Origin: Microbacterium oleivorans | GTDB taxonomy: Bacteria; Actinomycetota; Actinomycetes; Actinomycetales; Microbacteriaceae | Length of the DNA stretch: 64,000 bases | Reading direction: 5' to 3' | Assembly: GCF_013389665.1 (NCBI RefSeq) | Contig: NZ_CP058316.1 | Coordinates: 3,162,001-3,226,000, forward strand | Part shown: positions 28,362 to 36,965 of the stretch, in pieces | Numbering within the stretch: the stretch's first letter is position 1 | How the letters are laid out: each line of letters begins with the position of its first letter | The notes under the pieces: model-generated | Databases searched by the model: none | What the model was told of the DNA's origin: nothing | Seen by the model: only the letters and a program-made list of their open reading frames with translations | Program-made: the position numbers and the translations under genes

Positions 28362-29035
28362 GACCGCGCCTCGGCGATCAGCTCCAGGAGCTCGCGCAGC
28401 GGCCGACGGAGCAGGGGCAGGCGAGCGAGCGGCAGCGCCATGGCGAGGAGCCCGAGTCCCTTGTCGAGCAGGCGCCGGGTCTTGGCCTGGTCGGGGGAGT
28501 CGTCGTAGACCCAGTACATCGCGAGGAGCAGATGCGACAGCACGAGGGCACCGGGGAGGGCCTCGGCGATGTCGTGCGGCAGCTTGTGGTCGGCGTCGTC
28601 GACGGCGCGGCGGAACAGTTCCTCCACGACCGCGAGCGAAGCGTCCGATTCCGGCGACAGCGGATTGATCGACGACCGCGGCGAGACCGCGGCGGTCAGG
28701 AACTCGGGCGCGTGCTCATGCGTGGGCGCGAGCTGATCGAGCCCGGTGTGGAAGACGATCGCCAGCCGCTCGCGCAGATCGCGGCTTCGCGCGAGCTCGG
28801 GTTCGGCGGCCGCGCGGTGGGCGTGCTGCACCTGCAGATAGAACTCCTGTACGAGCTCGTTCTTCGACGCGAAGTGGTAGTTCGTCGTGCCCACCGAGAC
28901 GCCCGCCTCGGTGGCGATGTGCCGGATCGTCGTCGCGTCGTAGCCGCGTTCGCGGAACGAGCGCAGGGCCGTCTCGACGATGACGGCGCGGGTACGGTCG
29001 CGTTTCGAAGGGGACGGCGCTGGTGTACTGAACAT
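28358..29035 (-). CDS. TetR family transcriptional regulator
   Basis: A 225-aa regulator. The N-terminal DNA-binding domain at about 12-58 (TRAVIVETALRSFRERGYD ... IATEAGVSVGTTNYHFASK) is a typical TetR helix-turn-helix. The C-terminal ligand domain is unassigned. The frame extends upstream, but ATG 29035 is chosen because TACCAT (29042-29047, minus strand) ends 7 nt before it. A perfect 14-bp palindrome (29028-29041) covers the start codon, which suggests autorepression. It is followed by, and coupled to, the four-TM membrane protein. Confidence 0.88.
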   Translation of the reverse strand: MFSTPAPSPSKRDRTRAVIVETALRSFRERGYDATTIRHIATEAGVSVGTTNYHFASKNELVQEFYLQVQHAHRAAAEPELARSRDLRERLAIVFHTGLDQLAPTHEHAPEFLTAAVSPRSSINPLSPESDASLAVVEELFRRAVDDADHKLPHDIAEALPGALVLSHLLLAMYWVYDDSPDQAKTRRLLDKGLGLLAMALPLARLPLLRRPLRELLELIAEARS

Positions 29036-29041
29036 GTTCAG
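29028..29041. promoter_or_regulatory. 14-bp palindrome over the TetR start codon (probable operator)
   Basis: CTGAACATGTTCAG is perfectly self-complementary and lies between the -10 hexamer TACCAT (29042-29047, minus strand) and the first codons of the TetR gene. A repressor bound here would block its own leaderless promoter. Confidence 0.5.
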
Positions 29042-29103
29042 ATGGTAGCGCGGTCCGGACCGCGGTGCGCCGGCGCTCAGGGGGCACATGACAGCATGAA
29101 GGG

Positions 29104-31611
29104 ATGACCGGCGACAACCTCACGCGTTCCGACGCGCAGCTGCGCGCATCCCGCATCCAACTCCATACGATCGACGTCGCCGTGGACCTCCGGAACGCGT
29201 CCGACCCGGGGGCATCCACCTTCGCCACGAGCGCGACGCTCGTGTTCGATGCCCGACCGGGTGATCAGACGTGGATCGACTTCCTGGGGGAGAGGGTCGA
29301 CGCGGTGACGGTGAACGGGGAGAGCCGTCCTGTGGCGTGGGACGGCGCACGGATCGCGATCGACGCCCTGGCCGCGTCCAACGTCGTCGAGATCGCGGCG
29401 CGGGGCGTGTACAGCCGCTCCGGGGAGGGACTGCACCGCTTCGTGGATCCCGTCGATGACGCGGTGTACCTCTACACGCAGTACGAGCCCGCCGATGCGC
29501 GGCGCGTGTACCCCTGCTTCGAGCAGCCCGACCTGAAGGCGCGGTGGCGGATGCGCGTGACGGTGCCGACGGGCTGGCGTGCGCTCTCCAACGGTGCGGA
29601 GTCGGGGCGGCGCGACGTCGAGCGCGGTGTGGCGGTCGACTTCGCCGAGACCGCTCCGATCTCCAGCTACATCACCGCCATCGCAGCCGGCCCGTACCAC
29701 CGGGTGGACGGCGCGTGGCGGGGGCCGGAGGGTGTCGTCGACCTCGGCGTGCTCTGTCGGGCCTCCCTGGCGCCGCATCTCGACGCCGACGAGATCCTCG
29801 ACATCACCCGGCGGGGGCTGGACTTCTTCGGCGACGCCTTCGGTCTGACCTATCCCTGGGGCAAGTACGACCAGATCTTCGTGCCCGAATACAACCTCGG
29901 CGCGATGGAGAATCCCGGACTGGTCACCTTCACCGAGGCGTACGTGTTCCGCGGAGCATCGACCGCCGCGCAGCACGAGGCGCGCGCGAACACGATCCTG
30001 CACGAGATGGCGCACATGTGGTTCGGAGACCTCGTCACGATGCGGTGGTGGGACGACCTCTGGCTGAAGGAGTCGTTCGCCGACTTCATGGGATCGCACG
30101 CCTCAGTGGCGACGGGCCTCTACCCCGACGCGTGGGTCAGCTTCGCCAGCCGTCGCAAGGGGTGGGCGTACGAGCAGGATCAGCTGCCGACGACGCACCC
30201 GATCGTCGCCGACATCCCCGACCTCCAGGCGGCGAAACTCAACTTCGACGGCATCACGTACGCCAAGGGCGCCGCGGTGCTCAAGCAGCTCGTCGCCTAT
30301 GTCGGCGAAGAGGCGTTCTTCGCCGGCGCACGGCGATATTTCGCCGAGCACGCGTTCGGGAACACGACGCTCGAGGATCTCCTCCGCGCGCTCGAGCACG
30401 CCTCGGGACGCGACCTGCGGGCCTGGAGCCGGGCGTGGCTCCTCACCACCGGGATGTCTCACCTCTCGGTCGAGTACGATCCGACCGGGCGGGGGAGCGT
30501 CGTGCAGACCGATCCCCGGCCGCACCGCGTCACCATCGGCCGCTACGTCGAGACGGACGGTCGCCTGCAGCGCCGTGACGGCGTGGAGCTCGACCTCGCG
30601 GACGCTCGCACTTCGTTGCCCGATCGTGGCGACGGCATCCGGCTGGTGATCCCCAACGATGACGACCGCACCTACGCCAAGGTCCGCCTCGACGAGGACA
30701 CTGTCGGCGCACTCGAGCGTGCCCTCTCGAGCATCGACGACCCGTTGGCGCGGTCGGTGGCCTGGGCGGCGCTGTGGAACGCGGTGCGCGACGGCGCGCT
30801 CGATCCGTCGCGCTACCTCGCCGTGGTCGCCCGGCACGCGCGTGACGAACCGCACATCGGGCTTCTCTCGGACGCGCTCGGCCACGCGACCTACGCGATC
30901 GCGCACTACGTCGACCCCGCTCGACGCCCCGAGCTGGCGGCGGGCTGGCTCGAGACGGCGTGGGAGGCGCTGCATGCGGCGCCCGGGGGCAGTGATGCGC
31001 AGTTGGTGTGGGCACGCACCGTCGGCACCGCCGCGACCGCGACTGCGGGCCGCGCCGGTGACATCCGCGACCTGCTGGCGGGGGATCGGGCCGTCCCGGA
31101 GGGGCTCGTCCTCGACGCCGATCTGCGGTGGAGCTGGGTGTTCGCTCTCGCGGCGAGCGGAGCACTGAGCGCGTCCGAGCTCGACCGGGAGCTCACCCGC
31201 GACGGCACCTCGACGGGCCGGCTGGCGCATCGCGCCAGCCGAGCGGCTCGCTCCGACATCGAGGTCCGTCGGCAGGCGTGGCTGAGCGCGTGGACGGACG
31301 AGAAGCTGTCGAACGACGAACTCGACGCCACGATCTCGGGCGTGCGGGCCGGCGGCCGTCGGGACCTCGTCGAGGCGCTCGACGGCGACTACTTCGCCCG
31401 TCTCGAGGCGGTGTGGAACGCGCGCAGCATCGAGATCGCCCGGCGACTGGTGCGGGGCCTGTTCCCGTTCGGTGACGAGCTGTCGCTCGCGTCCGCCTGG
31501 CTCGATGCCCATCCCGAAGCGCCCGCCGCGCTGCGGCGCATCGTCACGGAGCAACGAGATGTTCTCGCGCGCGACCTCCGGGTACAGGGGGCCTGGGCCG
31601 GCGGACGGTGA
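29104..31611 (+). CDS. pepN: aminopeptidase N, M1 family
   Basis: An 835-aa zinc aminopeptidase. The substrate-binding GAMEN motif is at residues 266-270 (LGAMENPGLVTFTEAY). The zinc site is HEMAHMWFGD from His300, with the second Glu in WLKESFADFMG. The ERAP-like C-terminal helical domain follows (from ~500). No signal peptide is seen, so it acts in the cytosol on peptides from protein turnover. CAGCAT (29092-29097) ends 7 nt before ATG 29104, again suggesting a leaderless start. It is closed by a strong terminator. Confidence 0.95.
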   Translation: MTGDNLTRSDAQLRASRIQLHTIDVAVDLRNASDPGASTFATSATLVFDARPGDQTWIDFLGERVDAVTVNGESRPVAWDGARIAIDALAASNVVEIAARGVYSRSGEGLHRFVDPVDDAVYLYTQYEPADARRVYPCFEQPDLKARWRMRVTVPTGWRALSNGAESGRRDVERGVAVDFAETAPISSYITAIAAGPYHRVDGAWRGPEGVVDLGVLCRASLAPHLDADEILDITRRGLDFFGDAFGLTYPWGKYDQIFVPEYNLGAMENPGLVTFTEAYVFRGASTAAQHEARANTILHEMAHMWFGDLVTMRWWDDLWLKESFADFMGSHASVATGLYPDAWVSFASRRKGWAYEQDQLPTTHPIVADIPDLQAAKLNFDGITYAKGAAVLKQLVAYVGEEAFFAGARRYFAEHAFGNTTLEDLLRALEHASGRDLRAWSRAWLLTTGMSHLSVEYDPTGRGSVVQTDPRPHRVTIGRYVETDGRLQRRDGVELDLADARTSLPDRGDGIRLVIPNDDDRTYAKVRLDEDTVGALERALSSIDDPLARSVAWAALWNAVRDGALDPSRYLAVVARHARDEPHIGLLSDALGHATYAIAHYVDPARRPELAAGWLETAWEALHAAPGGSDAQLVWARTVGTAATATAGRAGDIRDLLAGDRAVPEGLVLDADLRWSWVFALAASGALSASELDRELTRDGTSTGRLAHRASRAARSDIEVRRQAWLSAWTDEKLSNDELDATISGVRAGGRRDLVEALDGDYFARLEAVWNARSIEIARRLVRGLFPFGDELSLASAWLDAHPEAPAALRRIVTEQRDVLARDLRVQGAWAGGR

Positions 31612-31654
31612 CGAGGCCGTAGGGCAGACGGGCGCCGGCGCCCGTACCCCGACC

Positions 31655-31692
31655 GAGACGGCCCCGTGGGCGATTCGCCACGGGGCCGTCTC
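31655..31692. terminator. bidirectional terminator between pepN and the fadB-like gene
   Basis: Perfect 15-bp stem, GAGACGGCCCCGTGG (31655-31669) with 31678-31692 and an 8-nt loop, followed by ATTC. It lies 43 bp after the pepN stop and 19 bp before the stop of the convergent gene. Confidence 0.8.
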
Positions 31693-31711
31693 ATTCACAT
31701 CCGCGTGCCTG

Positions 31712-33859
31712 TCAGCGGTTCGCGATGCCGCGGATGGGCGGGTGGTGGAAGGTATCGCCGAAAGCCCGCTCCGAGGCGCCCTCGCGGTCGAGGTAGGGCG
31801 ATGCGCCACCGTCGATGAACGGCCAGCCCGCGCCGAGGATGAGGCAGAGGTCGATGTCCTCGACCTCGGGGACGACGCCCTCGTCGAGCATGAGCTTGAT
31901 CTCCTGCGCGAGCCCGTCCTGCACCCGGCGGAGGATCGCGTCGGCGGAGACCGGCGACGACCCCGCCGCCTTCTTGGCGATCTTCTCGGCGGCCTTCGTG
32001 AACCCGGTGACGCGGCCGCCCTTGTCCTTCTCGACCACCTCCGGGAGCTCCGCGAGCAGGTGGAAGTTCTCGTTCGCGTAGAAGCGGTCGGGGAACGCCG
32101 ACGTCATCGTGTCCTGGACGTGGGCGGCGACCTTCCAGCCGACCAGGTCGATGAGCTGGAACGGGCCCATCGGAAGGCCGAGGGGAGCGAAGGCCTTCTC
32201 GACGTCGGCGACCGCGGTGCCCTCGTAGACGGCACGCGCGGCCTCTCCCATCACCTTCGCCAGCAGACGGTTCACGACGAAGCCGGGGGCGTCTGCCGTG
32301 AGCACGGCGTTCTTGCCGAGACCCTTGGCCACCACGAAAGCGGTCGACAGTGCGGCGTCCGTCGTCTGCGGCGTCTTCACGATCTCGATCAGCGGCATGA
32401 CGGCGACCGGGTTGAAGAAGTGGAAGCCGACGAGACGCTCGGGGTGGGCGAGCTTCGCGCCGATCTCCTCGACCGACAGCGACGACGTGTTGGTGGCGAG
32501 GATGGCGTCGTCCGCGACGATCTGCTCGATGTCGCCGAACACCTGCTGCTTGACACCGACCTCTTCGAACACCGCCTCGATGACGAAGTCGCAGTCGGCG
32601 TACTCGGTCTTGTCGACCGTGCCGTGTACGAGCGAGCGGAGCTTGCCCGCCGTGTCGGAGTCGATGCGTCCCTTGGCCTCGAGCTTGCCGATCTCGTCCC
32701 GGATGTAGGCGAGACCCTTGTCGACACGCGCCTGGTCGAGGTCGGTGATCAGCACCGGCACCTGGAGCCTCCGGACGAAGAGGAGGGCGAACTGGCTCGC
32801 CATGAGGCCCGCGCCGATGACGCCGACCTTCGTGACCTTCTTCGCCAGCGCCTTGTCGGGCGCGCCGACGGGGCGCTTGGCCCGCTTCTGCACGAGGTCG
32901 AAGGCGTACATCGACGCGGCGAACTGGTCGCCCGAGATCAGTTCGGCCAAAGCATCGTCCTCGCGGGCGAAGCCTTCGTCGCGTGATCCGCTCCTCGCCT
33001 TCTCGAGCAGATCGAGCGCGAGATACGGAGCCCGGGGAACGGTGCCGATCTTCGACTCGAGCATGCCGCGGGCGATCTTGACGGCGATCGGCCACTTGGT
33101 GAGACGCTCGAGCTTGCCCGGCTCGTTCTTGCGATGCACCGTCACCGTGCCGGACAGCACGCCGTCGGCCCACGCGAGCGAGCGCTCGAGGTAGCTCACG
33201 GCGGGGAAGATGGCGTCCATGATGCCGAGGTCGAACGCCTGCTGCGGCTTGAGGACGCGGTTCTGCTTCAGCGGGTTGCTGATGACGACCTCGAGGGCGT
33301 TCTCGATCCCGATGAGGTTCGGCAGCAGGTAGGCCCCGCCCCAACCGGGGATGAGGCCGAGGAAGACCTCCGGCAGGGCGATCGCCGCGGCCGACGCGTC
33401 CACGGTGCGGTAGGTGCTGTTGAGCGCGATCTCGAGCCCCCCGCCGAGGGCGAGCCCGTTGACGAAAGCGAACGAGGGCACGCCCAGCTGAGACAGACGG
33501 CCGAGCACCTGATGACCGCGCTGGGCCACGAGCTTGGCGATCTCCTTCGACGGTACGCGGGAGACGTCGGACAGGTCGGCGCCGGCGGCGAGGATGTACT
33601 GCTTGCCCGTGATGCCGACCGCGTCGATCTCGCCCGCCGCCGCCCGCGAGGCGAGGGCGTCGAGCACGCCGCCGAGCTCGGCGAGCGTCGCCGGTCCCAG
33701 TGTGTTCGGCCGGGTGTGATCGCGGCCGTTGTCGAGGGTGATGAGTGCGAGCGTGCGCCCCGAGGGGAGGCGGACGTCGCGGACGAGGGAGTGCGTGACG
33801 ACCTCGTCGTCGCCGGTGAGGGCGCCGAGCGGGGAGAAGTCGATGTCGTCGTAGGTCAT
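31712..33859 (-). CDS. multifunctional beta-oxidation protein: enoyl-CoA hydratase/3-hydroxyacyl-CoA dehydrogenase
   Basis: A 715-aa FadB/FadJ-type protein that hydrates enoyl-CoA and oxidises the 3-hydroxyacyl-CoA with NAD+. The N-terminal crotonase domain (~20-250) has the oxyanion-hole segments YILAAGADLSDV and NGLALGGGLEIAL, and the catalytic-Glu block ALPEVFLGLIPGWGG. The Rossmann domain starts near residue 345 (VTKVGVIGAGLMASQ) and includes the catalytic-His block VGFHFFNPVAVMPL. A C-terminal dehydrogenase domain follows. The frame is open upstream, but ATG 33859 (MTYDDIDF) comes 11 nt after the thiolase stop. It forms an operon with the thiolase. Confidence 0.92.
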   Translation of the reverse strand: MTYDDIDFSPLGALTGDDEVVTHSLVRDVRLPSGRTLALITLDNGRDHTRPNTLGPATLAELGGVLDALASRAAAGEIDAVGITGKQYILAAGADLSDVSRVPSKEIAKLVAQRGHQVLGRLSQLGVPSFAFVNGLALGGGLEIALNSTYRTVDASAAAIALPEVFLGLIPGWGGAYLLPNLIGIENALEVVISNPLKQNRVLKPQQAFDLGIMDAIFPAVSYLERSLAWADGVLSGTVTVHRKNEPGKLERLTKWPIAVKIARGMLESKIGTVPRAPYLALDLLEKARSGSRDEGFAREDDALAELISGDQFAASMYAFDLVQKRAKRPVGAPDKALAKKVTKVGVIGAGLMASQFALLFVRRLQVPVLITDLDQARVDKGLAYIRDEIGKLEAKGRIDSDTAGKLRSLVHGTVDKTEYADCDFVIEAVFEEVGVKQQVFGDIEQIVADDAILATNTSSLSVEEIGAKLAHPERLVGFHFFNPVAVMPLIEIVKTPQTTDAALSTAFVVAKGLGKNAVLTADAPGFVVNRLLAKVMGEAARAVYEGTAVADVEKAFAPLGLPMGPFQLIDLVGWKVAAHVQDTMTSAFPDRFYANENFHLLAELPEVVEKDKGGRVTGFTKAAEKIAKKAAGSSPVSADAILRRVQDGLAQEIKLMLDEGVVPEVEDIDLCLILGAGWPFIDGGASPYLDREGASERAFGDTFHHPPIRGIANR

Positions 33860-33870
33860 GTCGGCACGCC

Positions 33871-35088
33871 TCACTTCTTCGGGGACTTCTTCTTGCCGGT
33901 GTAGTGCGGGTTCTCCCAGATCACGGAGCCGCCCTGTCCCAGTCCCACGCACATCGCCGTCAGGCCGTACCGGACATCGGGGCGCTCGGCGAACTGCGCA
34001 GCCAGCTGGATCATGAGGCGCACCCCGGATGCCGCGAGCGGGTGGCCGACCGCGATCGCACCGCCCCAGGGGTTCACGCGCGGGTCGTCGTCGTCGATGC
34101 CGAAGTGGTCGAGCAGCGACAGCACCTGGACGGCGAAGGCCTCATTCAGCTCGAACAGGCCGATGTCGTCGATCGTCAGACCCGCTTTGGCGAGGGCCTT
34201 CTCCGTCGAGGGGATCGGCCCGATGCCCATGACCTCGGGCTGGACGCCGGCGAAGCCGAAGGAGACCATCCGCATCTTCGGGGTGAGCCCCAGCTCCTTC
34301 ACGGCGTGCGAGCCCGCGAGGAGGCTGATCGTCGCGCCGTCGGTGAGCGGCGACGAGGTGCCGGCGGTGACGCGGCCGTGCGGGCGGAAGGGGGTCTTCA
34401 GCTGCGCGAGGCCCTCCATCGTGGTCTCGGGCCGACGGCCCTCGTCCTCGGTGGCGAGACCCCACGCGCCGTCGGCGGACTTCACGGCGACGGGAACGAG
34501 GTCGGGCTGCAGCTTGCCGGCGTCGTAGGCCGCTTGAGCCTTGTGCTGGCTGCGCATGCCGAAACGGTCGGCGCGCTCCTTGGTGAGCACGGGGAACCGA
34601 TCGTGCAGACGCTCGGCGGTGATCCCCATGTTCAGGGCGTCGGCGCTCACGAGCTTCTCCGTCAGAAAACGGGGATTCGGGTCGGTGTCCGCCCCGCCGA
34701 GCGGGTGCCGGCCCATGTGCTCGACGCCGCCGGCGAGGGCGAGGTCGTACATGCCGATGCCGATCGAGCCGGCCATCGTCGTGACGCTCGTCATGGCGCC
34801 CGCGCACATGCGGTCGATCGCGAAACCGGGAACGCTCTGCGGCAGCCCCGCCAGGATCGCCGCGGTGCGTCCGAGGGTGAGGCCCTGGTCTCCCTGCTGC
34901 GTCGTGGCCGCGATCGCGACGTCGTCGATCCGGTCGAGCGGGACGTCGGGGTTGCGCTCGACGACGCCGCGGATCGCCTTCACGACGAGGTCGTCCGCTC
35001 GGGTGTTCCAGTACATGCCCTTCTCGCCGGCGCGCCCGAAGGGCGTGCGCATGCCGTCGATGAAATAGACGTCCGAGATCTCGGCCAC
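33871..35088 (-). CDS. acetyl-CoA C-acyltransferase (thiolase)
   Basis: A 405-aa thiolase that cleaves 3-ketoacyl-CoA in the last beta-oxidation step. The acyl-accepting cysteine is Cys95 in DRMCAGAMTSV. The C-terminal catalytic residues are in IAVGHPLAASG (His) and AMCVGLGQGGSV (Cys). GTG 35088 has GGAGG 5 nt upstream. It is the FadA partner of the following multifunctional protein; a KKSPKK tail closes the protein. Confidence 0.93.
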   Translation of the reverse strand: MAEISDVYFIDGMRTPFGRAGEKGMYWNTRADDLVVKAIRGVVERNPDVPLDRIDDVAIAATTQQGDQGLTLGRTAAILAGLPQSVPGFAIDRMCAGAMTSVTTMAGSIGIGMYDLALAGGVEHMGRHPLGGADTDPNPRFLTEKLVSADALNMGITAERLHDRFPVLTKERADRFGMRSQHKAQAAYDAGKLQPDLVPVAVKSADGAWGLATEDEGRRPETTMEGLAQLKTPFRPHGRVTAGTSSPLTDGATISLLAGSHAVKELGLTPKMRMVSFGFAGVQPEVMGIGPIPSTEKALAKAGLTIDDIGLFELNEAFAVQVLSLLDHFGIDDDDPRVNPWGGAIAVGHPLAASGVRLMIQLAAQFAERPDVRYGLTAMCVGLGQGGSVIWENPHYTGKKKSPKK

Positions 35089-35160
35089 TTTGCCTCCAGA
35101 AGATGGGATCGACTCCAGCCTAGAGACCGTCGCGGAGCCGCAGAATCGGTTGGGTCGAAC

Positions 35161-36357
35161 CTACGAAGCGGCGGACGGGGCCGCCGGGGCCTCGTTCACG
35201 GAATCGACAAAGGCTTGCGCGATCAGCTGTGCGGTCTGCTCAACCTGCCACCGTCGCGCGCCGAGCTCCGCCAGCGCGGCGCCGACGGACTCGGGAGTGA
35301 CGTCAGCGGGCGGAGCCCAGGCGATGCGGCGCAAGACCTCGGGCGTCAGCAGGTTCTCCGTCGGCATCGTGAGCTCCTCGGCGCGCTGCTCGACCACGGG
35401 CTTGGCGGCCTTGAGTCGCGCGTCGGCCGGGGGGTTGCGGTCGACCCACGCGCGTGGCGGGGGCAGACCGTCCCCGGGGAGCCGTTCGGGAGGGAGCGAT
35501 TCCTCGGCGCGCCCCGCCTCGAAGGCAGCCCACCAGCGATCGAGCTGCGAGCGGCTCGCGCGACCGGTGAAGTCCTTCACGCGGGCGAGGTCCTGCTTGG
35601 TCTTGGGGTCGGCGATGAGGGCCGCGACGAGCGCGCGATCGGGCACGAGGCGTCCCGGGGCGACGTCCTGCTCCCGGGCGTACTCCTCGCGCGCGGTCCA
35701 CAGGGCGCGGGCGACGGCGAGGACCCGGCGTCCACGCACGGTGTGCAGACCGCTGAGGCGTCGCCACGGGTCTTCGCGCGGCGGCTTGACGGGGCGGTCG
35801 AGCACCGCCTGGAACTCCTGGGCCGCGTAATCGACCTTGCCCTGCTCCTCGAGCTCGAGAGCGAGGGCGTCACGGACGTCCACGAGGTGTTCGACGTCGA
35901 GCGCCGCGTACTCGAGCCAGGACTGAGGCAGGGGGCGGGTCGACCAGTCGGCTGCCGAATGCGCCTTGGCCAGGACGATGCCCAAGGTGTCTTCGACGAC
36001 CGCCCCGAGGCCGACGCGGGCATGACCGAGCAGGCGCGCGGCGAGCTCGGTGTCGAAGATCGTGGCCGGATCGAGACCGGCTTCGCGCAGCGAGGGCAGA
36101 TCCTGGCTCGCCGCGTGCAGCACCCACTCGGCCTCGCCGATCGCGGCCTGCAGCGGGGCGAACGTCGAGATCGCCGGCGGGTCGAACAGGTGGACCCCGG
36201 CGCCCCGTCGGTACACCTGGATCAGGTAGGCGCGTTGCGAGTAGCGGAACCCCGATGCTCGTTCCACGTCGACTGCGACCGGTCCGTGACCGGATGCCAG
36301 CAGTGATGCGGCGCGTTCGAGTCCGTTGTCATCAGCGATGACGGTGTAATCAGCCAC
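35161..36357 (-). CDS. ribonuclease D family protein with HRDC domain
   Basis: A 398-aa DEDD 3'-5' exonuclease, likely for RNA maturation or decay. The exonuclease domain shows VAVDVERASG (Asp30, Glu32), LVHAASQDLPSL (third acidic residue) and the region around WLEYAALDVEHLV (Tyr-x3-Asp). An HRDC domain lies near 210-290. GTG 36357 overlaps the DUF3000 gene by 8 bp and has a GGGGGA site. In Mycobacterium the same pair (Rv2681, Rv2680) sits near dxs; here beta-oxidation genes are interposed. Confidence 0.9.
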   Translation of the reverse strand: MADYTVIADDNGLERAASLLASGHGPVAVDVERASGFRYSQRAYLIQVYRRGAGVHLFDPPAISTFAPLQAAIGEAEWVLHAASQDLPSLREAGLDPATIFDTELAARLLGHARVGLGAVVEDTLGIVLAKAHSAADWSTRPLPQSWLEYAALDVEHLVDVRDALALELEEQGKVDYAAQEFQAVLDRPVKPPREDPWRRLSGLHTVRGRRVLAVARALWTAREEYAREQDVAPGRLVPDRALVAALIADPKTKQDLARVKDFTGRASRSQLDRWWAAFEAGRAEESLPPERLPGDGLPPPRAWVDRNPPADARLKAAKPVVEQRAEELTMPTENLLTPEVLRRIAWAPPADVTPESVGAALAELGARRWQVEQTAQLIAQAFVDSVNEAPAAPSAAS

Positions 36358-36940
36358 GGTTCCCCCGGCGTGCTCCGAAGACGGCGACGCCCTCCGACCC
36401 CGGAGGAAGGCCGGCCAGCATGCAGGTCAGTTCCGCCCAGGCGTCGATGTGGGCGGTGATGTCGCCCGAGGGCGACCAGGACGCGCGCAGTTCGATCTGC
36501 GCACCGTCACCCTCCTCGGCGAGCGTTCCGAAACCGCGGGACAGCGTCTTGGTCGCCGTCCCCGATACCGAGTGGAAGGTGGCCGAACGGGCCTCGAGCG
36601 CATCGACGAGCCATGACCACGCCACCTCGGCGAGGAGGGGGTCGATGCCGATCTCGGGCTCGAGCGGAGCCTGGGCGAACGCGACGATCCGCCATGCACC
36701 GCCCCAGGCATCCGGCTCGTCGGGGTCGTGGAGCACGACGATTCGACCGGTGCCGTACGGCGAGTCGACCCCGTCGGCCTCGGGCCTCACGTCGCCGGCA
36801 AGGGCGAGGGACTCGGGCGCGAGACCACTCGGCGCGGGGATCTCGCGCACGACGAGGTCGTCACGGAACGCCATCGCCAGAACCGCCTCGCGCACGGCGA
36901 CGAATGGCGCCGTGTCGACAGGAGGACGGGGATCGGCCAC
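36350..36940 (-). CDS. DUF3000 domain-containing protein
   Basis: A 196-aa soluble protein of the Rv2680 type, function unknown. Conserved blocks include TGRIVVLHDPDEPDAWGG, WRIVAFAQAPLEPEIG, HSVSGTATKTLSRGFG and IDAWAELTCMLAGLPPG. GTG 36940 is preceded at 7 nt by TAGTCT on the minus strand, so the mRNA is probably leaderless. It overlaps RNase D and is co-transcribed with it, hinting at an RNA-related role. Confidence 0.9.
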   Translation of the reverse strand: MADPRPPVDTAPFVAVREAVLAMAFRDDLVVREIPAPSGLAPESLALAGDVRPEADGVDSPYGTGRIVVLHDPDEPDAWGGAWRIVAFAQAPLEPEIGIDPLLAEVAWSWLVDALEARSATFHSVSGTATKTLSRGFGTLAEEGDGAQIELRASWSPSGDITAHIDAWAELTCMLAGLPPGSEGVAVFGARRGNRG

Positions 36941-36946
36941 GTCGAC

Positions 36947-36956
36947 AGACTAGAGT
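36947..36956. promoter_or_regulatory. overlapping divergent -10 hexamers (TAGTCT minus, TAGAGT plus)
   Basis: The 10-bp AGACTAGAGT carries TAGTCT on the minus strand (36952-36947, 7 nt before GTG 36940) and TAGAGT on the plus strand (36951-36956, 10 nt before ATG 36966). The two hexamers share the central TA, so RNA polymerase can occupy only one orientation at a time. Confidence 0.55.
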
Positions 36957-36965
36957 GAGGCCTCG

